Shown here one piece after another: positions 1 to 7,745 of a stretch of DNA of 64,000 nucleotides. The DNA comes from Diplonema papillatum (lineage: Eukaryota; Euglenozoa; Diplonemea; Diplonemida; Diplonemidae). How positions within the stretch are numbered: position 1 is the first letter of the stretch; each line of letters begins with the position of its first letter. The stretch spans positions 1 through 64,000 of the forward strand of contig JAPJBO010000561.1 of the NCBI GenBank assembly GCA_030068145.1, written 5' to 3'. The notes beneath the pieces are model-generated. The model searched no databases, had not been told where the DNA came from, and was given only the letters and a program-made list of their open reading frames with translations. The translations under genes and the position numbers were made by a program.

Positions 1-2616
1 ATCGATGTAGCGGAGCGCCCCATCTTGCTCGTGTGCCTTCCTGCCGAATTCGGTTGGTGCCTCAGTGACTTTTTGGTGCGAGTTCGGGAAGGTGATCAGA
101 GGTGGGTGGACCCTCCTTCGCATGTTCGCGGGTCGGTTGCCAGACTTGTCGATCGGGCGGAATTGAACAGCCTCCGTCTTCTTGTACGCCAGGTCCATCT
201 TCGCCTCGGAGGCCCAGGTTGAGAGTGCGTTTACCACTCGTTGGACTGTTTCTTTGAACCCTGCCGCCGAGCGACCAGCCACTACTACCCCCACGTCGTC
301 GGCGAATAGAGATGGGGTCACGCTATTTGGATTGGTGCGTGTTGGTTTCGGCATCGTGGACAGCTTTTCGCCGAGGTCGTCGATGTACAAGAGGAATAAC
401 ACTGGTCCGAGCACAGTTCCCTGGGGGACTCCACTTTCGAGTGTCACCTCTTCGCCGTATTTTCCCTCTACCCGGAACTTTGCCTTCCTGTCCTGCAAGA
501 AGGCCTCGACCCACCTCACTATCTTCGGCGGAATGCCGCGACGCTTCATGATCGCGATGAGTCTGTCGTGATCTACCGTGTCGAATGCCTTTGCGAGGTC
601 GAACACGAGTAGGCAAGTGTGGCATTCGTCCCGGAGGCTGCGGTCAACGGTCGTCACGGTCTTGAACAGCTGTTCTTCTGTCCCCCTTCCTTTCCGGAAG
701 CCACCTTGGCACTCCGTGAATGGTCGGACGTGAGGGTAGCTGTCTCCTTCGATGATGAAATCGAGCCTTTCCCTGATCACCGTTTCCATGATCTTTGCCG
801 CGACGCTCGTCAGCGAGATTGGGCGGTATCCTGCTGGTTCGGACTTGTCTTTTCCCGGCTTCGGAAGGGGTATGGCATGAGCCTCTTTCCACGGCTTTGG
901 GATCGTCGCGTTGTCCCACGACGCGTTGATTACCTTCAGTAGTGCCTGGAGGGTGCCCTTCTCCATCGCTTTGTAAACTTGGGGGCAGAGGCCTTCCGGG
1001 TCGGTTGATGCCTTCGCTTTGAGCTTCTCGACTGCTCTCTCTATTTCGGCTAGAGTGATCGGGCCTTCGGCTTCGTTGTTCGCGGTTTCCTGGCGTTTTC
1101 CGGATGGTGTCGCAGGCTCCGTCGTCGGTGTTGAACCCGTCTTCTTCTTGCAGACTTCGGTGTTATGCTGGGTTTTATTTGTGGTTTCCTGGCGTTCATC
1201 GGACGGTGTCGCCGGCTTTGTTGTCGGTGTTGGTTCCGTCTTCTTCTTGCAGACGTTGGCGTAATATTTGGCGAGGAGGGTTGCCTTCTCGGCCGGGTCG
1301 GTGGTGGTCCGCTCTCCTGACCGGAGGGGAGGGAGTGTGCTACTCGTCTTCTTCCCGTCGATTTCGCGGACCGTCCGGAACAGTAGCCCTAGGTCTGTTC
1401 CGCGGTTCACTTTGTCGACGATTCCGCCCCAGTAGATCGTCTTGGCGTGTAGCGCCGCTTCCGCGAATCTCGCCCTCGCTTCTTCGTACGCGGTCTTTGC
1501 GTGCTCCGTTTTCTGCTGCTGGAACGACCGGAATGCGGCGTCTTTGCTCCGAGACAGAGGTGTCAATGTCTTGTCCCACCACGGCCTCGGGGGCAGCTTC
1601 CCAGTTGACTTGGGGATGTGCTCGCGGATCGCGTCTCGGATGTGGCCTGTTAACGTGGCCGCTAGCTCGTGGGGGTCGGTTGTTTCGTCCTCCGGGGATG
1701 CGGCACACGTGTTTTCGAGATGTTCTGTGAACTTCTTCCAGTCTGCTCGACCCCAGGCGATTCCGGCTCTTGGTGTTTCCTTTCTGTGCCTGTATCCGCG
1801 TGGGATGTCGAACATGAGAGTTCGATGGTCAGCGCCCCATGCTTCCTCCGTTCTCCAGTTCAGGATGGTGTGTGGGAGGCCAGCTGCGATCGTTACGTCG
1901 GGGGAGGTGTTTGATGCGTCCCGCGTCGGCGTCGTCGGTTCGTTCCACACGGTTGCCGCGTTGCTGGAGAGCCATGCGTGGAGCTTCGTGCCTGCTTGGT
2001 TTGCGACCCTGCTGGGGCACCATGATGGGTGGCGTGTGTTGAGGTCCCCGCATATGATGGTTCTCTCATTCATGGCTAGCGGATCCATCTTCAGGTCTTT
2101 CCCGTCTTCCGGCGGGCGGTACACGTTGTAGATGCGGACGCTTGGGAGGCCTACGCGGTCTATTTCGATACCTAAGCACTCCATGAGTGTGTCTTCGCCA
2201 AAGTCCAGTTCCGGAAGTATTCGGCTGATCAACGAGCTCCGTACCAGGATGACGAGTCCTCCACCCCTCTTCCCCGAATTTTTCCTGTCGCGCCGGTAGG
2301 CGACGTATCCGGCGACGTTCGGTGTGGGCTTCGTGCTCGTCAGCCATGTTTCCTGTAGGAGTACTATGTCGGGTGCGTGGGCTCGAATGCCTCTCGTCAC
2401 TTCTTCGATTGAATACGGCCCTTGCTTCGCCCACCACGACCTGATGTTGCTCGACGCGATTTTGATCAGTGCGTCGAAGATGGCCGGCGGTCTAGGCTCA
2501 GTTTGTTTGGGGGCGGGGAGGTTGCGACGCCTTTGGCCCCTCCGGGCGCCGCGACGGGGAGTTTCGTCCGTCCCCCGGCTGGGCTTCGGTCCCCTGCGGC
2601 TCGTCCCCGGCCATTA
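1..2616 (-). CDS. LINE-A ORF2: AP endonuclease-reverse transcriptase (partial, runs off left edge)
   Basis: This frame reads without a stop from 2,616 to base 1. It starts with an APE-family endonuclease, which nicks target DNA: LLQETWL (catalytic Glu, about 2,361-2,341), NVYRPP, ICGDLNTRHPSW (GDxN box, about 2,060-2,020) and ADHRTLMFDI (SDH-like box, about 1,836-1,803). The RT follows: VFDLAKAFDTVDH (motif A, about 613-575), SGVPQGTVLGPVLFLLYIDDL-like motif B (about 440-378) and FADDVGVVV (motif C, about 306-280). There is no early Met in frame; the first lies near the endonuclease motifs. The frame overlaps the end of ORF1 in the +1 register, so translation by frameshifting or reinitiation is likely. 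A 99-bp in-frame tandem duplication sits in the linker between endonuclease and RT (1,084-1,281). I infer a jockey/CR1/L2-like clade from the APE plus RT layout; the exact clade is not resolved. Confidence 0.88.
1084..1281 (-). repeat. 99-bp in-frame tandem duplication inside LINE-A ORF2
   Basis: Two adjacent 99-bp units (1,084-1,182 and 1,183-1,281) each encode a linker ending in a C-K-K-K-T then P-T-T-x-P-A-T-P-S motif, followed by R-Q-E-T. The unit is 33 codons, so the frame is kept. The copies differ at several sites, so the duplication is not brand new. Confidence 0.8.
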
Positions 2617-5600
2617 GATCGGTTGACTCTTGGCTGATGATTGGAACGTGAGTCGGGGTGGCTGGGTCCCGTATTATCGGCAAGGGTGTCGGGGGGCTCG
2701 CCGGTGCGGGAAGACTGTTCCGCCGCCGCGTCCTCTTCTCTGCAGACTCCCGCTTCTGGAGAATCGCCTGGGTGGAGTGGGCTTTTGCCCTCTCGTCGAC
2801 TCGCGTCGTCGTTGGCAGCGCCTTCCTCGGTACCCCCTCCAGCACCTTGTCTTCTCGTCTGCGCTCCCGATCCCGCATTGCGATACAGAACATAGCCCTT
2901 TCCGCCTCTTTGCTGATTGGCCTGCGGAAGATGGAGTCTGTGCAGACGACGAGTTGTCCGTTGTTGGGCGGTGAGTTGCCCCCGTCGTTGTTGATTGACG
3001 GGGGGTTCGTCTGAGCGGGTTCGGCTTGGGTTGTGCTTTCGGACGGGGGTTCGAACGGGAACCCCACGGTCCGCGTAGGAAGTAGAGGTGGTTGGTGGGG
3101 GTGCGCGAGGCTGTGGCCTGCCGTGCCGGGCGCGTCTGTGTCCTGATGCCAGCTTGCGCGTCGCGTGGTTAGTTGCGGTGCTGCGTCGTTGGTGCATGTC
3201 GGGGTGTCGCGTGAGGCTGGTGAAATTATGGTTGTTGTTGATGCGCGGAGTGCTGTGCTGTTGGTTCGTGGGGTCGGTTCCGCCTTCGCGTTGTGAGTAG
3301 TTGGTGGCTTTGGTTCCTGGTTGGCTCGTGCCAGCACGTCTAGCAGCGCTGGCAGGGCGTTGACCAGGGCCTCTTGGAGTGTTTGTGCGGAGAGGGGTTG
3401 GCTCGTGGCTGGGCTGGTATGCGAAGCCGAGGTGGGGGGAGGTCGGGGTGGGGTGGTCCCTTCGTTTTCAGGTACTTGTGGGCTGCCTCCTTCTCGTCCC
3501 GCCTCGTCGTCGTCGGCCGCGCCAACCAGCTCCCCCCCAGCGAACGGGGCGCCCTCGTCGAACTCGTCGATCTCCGGGCGGTCTGCGTCGAGTGCTCCGG
3601 CGATCTCCCACACCGTTGCGGCTTTGTTGCCGTGCCTCGCTTGGAACTGCTGGAAGCTGAGGCGGTCGTTGTCCTTCGGGCGTGACGGGTCGTGCCTTCG
3701 GTGTGTCTCGGCGCTTCTCAGTTCGTTGGAGAGGCGGGGGCAGCGGTTCGGTCCGGTTGGCTCAAGCGGTAGCCTCTTCGTTCGACGGATGGTCAGTCGG
3801 ATGCCGTCGTGGGTCGTGTGGTTGTATTTCCCGGGTAGAACCTCTGACTTGACCGCCCATTCGATGTGCCTCCCGTTTTTTGCGGTCTTGAAAAGTGGTT
3901 GGGCGGTCCAACCCAGGCTGTCAAGCTTGGCGCGGAGGTGGTGTGCGTTCGTACCGCATGGGACGCCGGATACCAGGAAATAGCCGACTTCCGGGGGGGC
4001 TTCGGGGAGTTGTGCCCGTAGCTGCTTTGCTTGTTCCCGACGCACCCGGATACCCAACGTCCCCCGGCAGTACGTTAGCCCCAGCTGCCAGTCGGAGATT
4101 CGGGACGCGATTTCGTGGGCCTCGTGGAGCGCCGTCCCCTCGTTGAGCATGATGTTTACGTATGGGGACGGGGTGTCGTCGTCGTGCTCGGTGCGTTCGA
4201 TGAAGCCCCCGTGCCCGCTGCAGCGCAAGACCTCTTCCTCGTTCGCTTGTGGTGTCGAGAACTCCATGCGTAGTTCCCGGTGCAGTTCCCCTTTTGTGAA
4301 CGAGGTCTCCGCACTGTCGTTCCAACAGGAGTTGATGATGTTCCTGTTTACTGTGCGGTGGAGGCAGCTTTGCGCCCACGAGTAAGGCTGTCGGGTGACT
4401 TCTTCCCAGCTGCCGCTGGTTTCCGTCCACGGAAGCACGTACCTGAAACGAGTTTCTGGCCACTCCCAGCCTCCGTATAGCTTGTGCCCGCCTTGCTCGT
4501 CTCTGTTGTTGGCCTCTGGTTGCTGGTTCCTTTCGGGCGTTGGCCGCTGCGTGGTCCGCTTGTCGTCGACGTTCGTGCTTCCGCGGCCACTTGTGTTCGC
4601 GTGGTGGCCCGCTCTGGGGTCGCCTCCGCCAGCGTGACCTCGTCCGCCTCGTCCTCCCGCGCCCGCCGCGCTGTGCGTCGCGTGTGCTGCGCCTGGCCGT
4701 ACAACACGGACGTGGACCTTGCCCCTGCCGCCGCCGCCGCCGCCATGCATGCGCGCGCACACCGCGACTCCGGGGGACATCCCGCTTTCGAAGCCTATTG
4801 ACTCAAGCGGTTGGTCGAGGGGGAGTGGGGCGCCACTGCCGCGGATGACGTACGCCTCTAAGTTCGCTGGCATGTGGCGCTCCAGCACGTCCCCTAACCG
4901 TTCGTCGAGGTGAGCTGCGACGAGGTGTCGTTTGCCGTCTAGTCCCTGGACGAAGAAGTTCGTTCTGGCTGTCGTTTGGGCGCTGGGGCCCTTGGTGCCT
5001 TCAGGGTGTTGTTCGTCTGCTGCGGTGTGGGTCGTCGCTATGTGTGCTTCCGTTCCCGGAGGGGCTGTGGACGGTGCCGCTTGCTCGCTTCCCGGTTGTG
5101 ATGCCGTTGCTGTGGGGTGAGCGATTTCGGGCGCGATGCGGTGTAGCTGGCTGGTCGGGGCGTCGTTGCTGCGGTCTTTGCGCCTGTTCGTTGGTGGCAG
5201 CCCGGGCAGATCCGGGTCACCCGCCGGTGCAGTGCTTCTTGCCTCTTTCTCGTCGGCTGTCGTTTCCCCTATGTAGTAGTCCAGGGAGAGGTACAGCGGG
5301 CCGGCGGGTTGGGCGGAGTGTTGAGTCGTGGCGCCGGGAGTGGTCTCTTGTGCAAAGATGAGCATTTCCCTGCTCTGCGCCCTGTGCTCCCTTTTGCGGT
5401 TGTCCTCCTCTTGCTTCGTTCGCTGTCGGGCGAGCCTGCGGTCGTAGTCTCGGTGGAGACGGCGCTGCTTTCGAGTGAGGGAGCGGAGTAGGATGTACCG
5501 GGGAGGCAGGAGTACCGGTGTGGCTGCGGCGTGGCGTGAGAGGCTGCTAGGTCGTCGCGGGTTGGTGTTTTGTGTTCCGGCCGAGGTGACGGTTGAGGGG

Positions 5601-5872
5601 CGGATTGGCGGTGACCAATTGTAGACTTCCCTGGTGCTGTGAGGCGTGTCACGTTGGTGTCCTGCCTTTGTCGTGGGTTGGACCGGGGGTCTCGGCTGGT
5701 GCGTCGTGTTGCCTTGCGTCAGCCCGCCTCCCGGTTCCTGCACGTGCCCCAAGGGCTCGTCGTGCGTCTTCGTTGCGCCGCCGCCGTTGCTGTTTGGCGG
5801 CGGCGTTGCCAGTGCGGCGGCTAGTGCGACCAGGAGCATCACGCCGGGCGGGGTGTCGCCGTGTGCCTTCAT
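2498..5872 (-). CDS. LINE-A ORF1 protein with ubiquitin-like domain and RRM-like region
   Basis: An open frame of 1,124 codons from the ATG at 5,872-5,870 to the TGA at 2,500-2,498. The frame is open further upstream only because the 13-bp array has no stops, so I chose the first Met after the array. Order of regions: Pro/Thr/Arg-rich N-terminus; ubiquitin-like domain (residues about 306-378) ending in M-H-G-G-G and a glycine run; a Gly-rich basic spacer; a domain starting near Y-G-G-W-E-W-P; an RRM-like segment around V-G-Y-F-L-V-S-G-V-P with a second strand-rich part to about residue 780; then a long low-complexity Pro/Thr/Arg tail. ORF1 proteins of LINEs usually bind RNA and chaperone the RT particle. 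The ubiquitin-like insertion is unusual. The last 119 bases overlap ORF2. Confidence 0.75.
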   Translation of the reverse strand: MKAHGDTPPGVMLLVALAAALATPPPNSNGGGATKTHDEPLGHVQEPGGGLTQGNTTHQPRPPVQPTTKAGHQRDTPHSTREVYNWSPPIRPSTVTSAGTQNTNPRRPSSLSRHAAATPVLLPPRYILLRSLTRKQRRLHRDYDRRLARQRTKQEEDNRKREHRAQSREMLIFAQETTPGATTQHSAQPAGPLYLSLDYYIGETTADEKEARSTAPAGDPDLPGLPPTNRRKDRSNDAPTSQLHRIAPEIAHPTATASQPGSEQAAPSTAPPGTEAHIATTHTAADEQHPEGTKGPSAQTTARTNFFVQGLDGKRHLVAAHLDERLGDVLERHMPANLEAYVIRGSGAPLPLDQPLESIGFESGMSPGVAVCARMHGGGGGGRGKVHVRVVRPGAAHATHSAAGAGGRGGRGHAGGGDPRAGHHANTSGRGSTNVDDKRTTQRPTPERNQQPEANNRDEQGGHKLYGGWEWPETRFRYVLPWTETSGSWEEVTRQPYSWAQSCLHRTVNRNIINSCWNDSAETSFTKGELHRELRMEFSTPQANEEEVLRCSGHGGFIERTEHDDDTPSPYVNIMLNEGTALHEAHEIASRISDWQLGLTYCRGTLGIRVRREQAKQLRAQLPEAPPEVGYFLVSGVPCGTNAHHLRAKLDSLGWTAQPLFKTAKNGRHIEWAVKSEVLPGKYNHTTHDGIRLTIRRTKRLPLEPTGPNRCPRLSNELRSAETHRRHDPSRPKDNDRLSFQQFQARHGNKAATVWEIAGALDADRPEIDEFDEGAPFAGGELVGAADDDEAGREGGSPQVPENEGTTPPRPPPTSASHTSPATSQPLSAQTLQEALVNALPALLDVLARANQEPKPPTTHNAKAEPTPRTNSTALRASTTTIISPASRDTPTCTNDAAPQLTTRRASWHQDTDAPGTAGHSLAHPHQPPLLPTRTVGFPFEPPSESTTQAEPAQTNPPSINNDGGNSPPNNGQLVVCTDSIFRRPISKEAERAMFCIAMRDRERRREDKVLEGVPRKALPTTTRVDERAKAHSTQAILQKRESAEKRTRRRNSLPAPASPPTPLPIIRDPATPTHVPIISQESTDLMAGDEPQGTEAQPGDGRNSPSRRPEGPKASQPPRPQTN
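4727..4960 (-). other. Ubiquitin-like (beta-grasp) domain inside LINE-A ORF1
   Basis: The translated segment begins N-F-F-V-Q-G-L-D-G-K-R-H-L, matching the first ubiquitin hairpin pattern (hydrophobic-F-V-x-x-L-x-G-K). It continues through D-E-R-L-G-D-V-L (helix), Y-V-I-R-G-S-G-A-P-L (strand 3 and turn, compare the ubiquitin F-A-G-K-Q-L position) and L-E-S-I-G-F-E-S-G-M. It ends V-A-V-C-A-R-M-H-G-G, matching the final strand and diglycine tail. The length of about 73 residues is close to ubiquitin's 76. After the Gly-Gly the chain runs on into a glycine run and R-G-K, so any free C-terminus would need a protease cut. The fold call comes from pattern reading, not from a profile search. Confidence 0.65.
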
Positions 5873-6081
5873 GACCGTATTGTTCACACCCCTCCGCCGG
5901 GTGTGGGCCTTCACGCGCGCCGGAACGAAGGCGCTAGCCGCTGTCAGGTGGCTCTTCCCCGGACAGGAAGGTGAAGTCTGCCGGGACTTCAACTTCCGAC
6001 GCGCGGGGTGCCGACGGGTGCAGTGCCGATACGTGCACCCGGTGTGGCTCCCGCGCCAGCCGCGCCAGGCCGCGCCAGAAA

Positions 6082-6410
6082 GTTTGGGACCCAAGTTTGG
6101 GACCCAAGTTTGGGACCCAAGTTTGGGACCCAAGTTTGGGACCCAAGTTTGGGACCCAAGTTTGGGACCCAAGTTTGGGACCCAAGTTTGGGACCCAAGT
6201 TTGGGACCCAAGTTTGGGACCCAAGTTTGGGACCCAAGTTTGGGACCCCAGTTTGGGACCAAGTTTGGGACCCAAGTTTGGGACCCAAGTTTGGGACCCA
6301 AGTTTGGGACCCAAGTTTGGGACCCAAGTTTGGGACCCAAGTTGGGACCCAAGTATGGGACCCAAGTTTGGGACCCAAGTTTGAGACCCAAGTTTGGAAC
6401 TCAAGTTTTG
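6082..6410 (+). repeat. 13-bp tandem array, copy 1 (unit TTTGGGACCCAAG)
   Basis: About 25 head-to-tail copies of TTTGGGACCCAAG, with a few 12-bp or variant units near the right end (6,340-6,410). The core TTGGG-A-CCCAA is a near-perfect palindrome. Because 13 is one more than a multiple of three, all three frames of a strand read the same 13-residue repeat and no stop codon arises on either strand. The long open frames here are therefore an arithmetic artefact, not genes. The array is in inverted orientation to the large array at 7,741-10,265. Confidence 0.95.
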
Positions 6411-6560
6411 GGCACAAACTCAGGTCCGAGTCAGGAAACCGTACTCTTTTGGTATTTCACCCAACCAGCAGCCCGTGCCTGGGCCACGGCTGGGAAAGGG
6501 GGGTCTCTTAAAAAAACGAAGAAAAAGCAAAAACTACGGTTTCTGTGCATTTGGGTCATT
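6411..6560 (+). repeat. Left arm of a 150-bp inverted repeat flanking the 13-bp arrays
   Basis: The sequence from the TTTTGGGCACAAACTC box through the poly-purine AAAAAACGAAGAAAAAG to CGGTTTCTGTGCA is repeated as its reverse complement at about 7,607-7,745. Together with the two 13-bp arrays this makes a large palindrome of array-arm-spacer-arm-array, with about 1.05 kb of unique spacer holding the tRNA-like sequence and two minisatellites. Confidence 0.9.
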
Positions 6561-6645
6561 TCCCATTATAGTACACACTTTCTTAGAGTTACCCATTAAA
6601 GTACATACCTCTTAGAGTTACCCAAGATAGTACATGTTTCGAGAC
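6556..6645 (+). repeat. 30-bp minisatellite (CTTAGAGTTACCCATTATAG type), block 1
   Basis: About three units of CTTAGAGTT-(A/G)-CCCATTATAGTACAT. The same unit recurs at 7,505-7,570 in the same orientation and at 10,629-10,995 in inverted orientation. No coding potential is seen. Confidence 0.85.
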
Positions 6646-6768
6646 TGAGGTCCTATGAACATGCAATGTGAATAGCCTCTATTCGAGCCAACCGGCTTTT
6701 CTTCATGAAAAAAGTGTATTGTTTTTGGAAAGAGCCGGGCAAGCTTTTTTTTTCCCTCGCAGAAGGTA

Positions 6769-6838
6769 TGCGGGTGGCAGAGTGACCGGGCGCCGGCCTT
6801 CAGGCCGGTGAGTCCGGGTTCGAACCCCGCCCATGACA
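6769..6838 (+). tRNA. tRNA-like sequence / tRNA-derived SINE head (not a clean tRNA)
   Basis: The sequence has an A-box-like GGCAGAGTGACCGGGC, a strong hairpin CCGGC-CTTCAG-GCCGG where the anticodon arm should be, and a B-box GGGTTCGAACCCC. It is followed closely by a T6 run (6,838-6,843), a typical Pol III stop. The two ends do not pair into a proper seven-base acceptor stem, so I read it as a tRNA-derived element or decayed tRNA, not a working tRNA. A second partial match with only the A-box half lies at 12,308-12,345. Confidence 0.4.
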
Positions 6839-6999
6839 TTTTTTCCGGTCGAAGATTGTTTTCGAGGTTTGTTGCGTTTCGGGGTCAAATGTGCCCGAAA
6901 ATTGCGTTCTTGGCGGGTTTCTCAGTATCTCGCGGTATTTGGGTCACCCCGGGAAACGGAGTCGGGCGGCCGAGCTTGCCATCACAGGCCAAACTTGCT

Positions 7000-7460
7000 A
7001 CGAGAACCGAACTTTGCTTCACCAGAACTCAGCTTCGTGCGAACTTTGCTTCGTCCGAACTCAGCTGCGCCCGTACCAGAATTTAGCATCGCCCGAACTT
7101 TGCTTCGCCAGAACTTAACTTCGCCCGAGCGTTGCTTCGCCCGAACTCAGTCCGCCCGAACTTTTGCTTCGCCGGGGGCGGCGGGGGGGGCGCCCCCACC
7201 CGGGTACCAGCGCCAAACTTTTCCCGCACTCGGTGGGTCGGGGGGGGTCCGGGGGGGGTGTCCCCCCGGGTACGAGCACCGACCTTGGCTTCACCCGGAC
7301 TTTACACCCTGGCCGAACTTCGCTTCGTGCCCGAACTGTTTTTTAGTACCAGCGCAGCCTGAGCGCTTAGCAACGCCCGAACTAAGCATCACTCGAACTT
7401 AGCTTCACCAGCATTGCCCGAACTTAGCTTCGCCCGAACTTTACTGTTCCCCGAACTTTA
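7000..7460 (+). repeat. Degenerate minisatellite (CCCGAACTTTGCTTCG-like unit)
   Basis: Roughly 16-20-bp units based on GAACTT(T/A)GCTTCG-CCC are repeated across the block, interrupted at 7,165-7,330 by very G-rich and C-rich stretches. The short open frames here follow the repeat and are not supported as genes. Confidence 0.8.
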
Positions 7461-7504
7461 ACTGCTGCCTCCAGTCTCGCCACGCGCCGGCCTTAGCCGA
7501 GCGC

Positions 7505-7570
7505 ACGTACTTCCTTAGAGTTGCCCATTATAGTACATGTTTCCTTAGAGTTGCCCATTATAGTACACAC
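7505..7570 (+). repeat. 30-bp minisatellite, block 2
   Basis: Two units of CTTAGAGTTGCCCATTATAG with a GTACATGTTTC link. It is the same repeat as at 6,556-6,645. Confidence 0.85.
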
Positions 7571-7606
7571 ACTTGAAACTCCTGGAAGGCCCCCAGAAAT
7601 GCAAGA

Positions 7607-7745
7607 AAAATGCACAGAAACCGTAGTTTTTGCTTTTTCTTCGTTTTTTTTAGAGACCCCCCTCCCAGCCGTGGCCCAGGCACGGGCTGCTGGTTGGGTG
7701 AAATACCAAAAGAGTACGGTTTCCTGACTCGGACCTGAGTTTGTG
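7607..7745 (-). repeat. Right arm of the 150-bp inverted repeat
   Basis: This is the reverse complement of 6,411-6,550, including the poly-pyrimidine TTTTTCTTCGTTTTTTTT and the GAGTTTGTGCCCAAAACTTGAG end that leads directly into the large 13-bp array. Confidence 0.9.

Larger units (their letters stand above)
1..6080 (-). mobile_element. LINE-A, non-LTR retrotransposon (APE type), left edge cut by window
   Basis: The minus strand carries two overlapping ORFs in the ORF1-ORF2 order of APE-type non-LTR retrotransposons. ORF1 (about 5,872 to 2,498) has a ubiquitin-like and an RNA-binding-like region. ORF2 (2,616 to beyond base 1) has an AP-endonuclease and a reverse transcriptase. The RT is cut by the window edge just after the catalytic F-A-D-D box, so the 3' half of ORF2 and the 3' UTR are not visible. 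Upstream of ORF1 lies a 13-bp tandem array (6,082-6,410) that may act as the 5' UTR or may be the sequence the element landed next to. Both ORFs are undisturbed, so this copy could be young. Confidence 0.85.
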
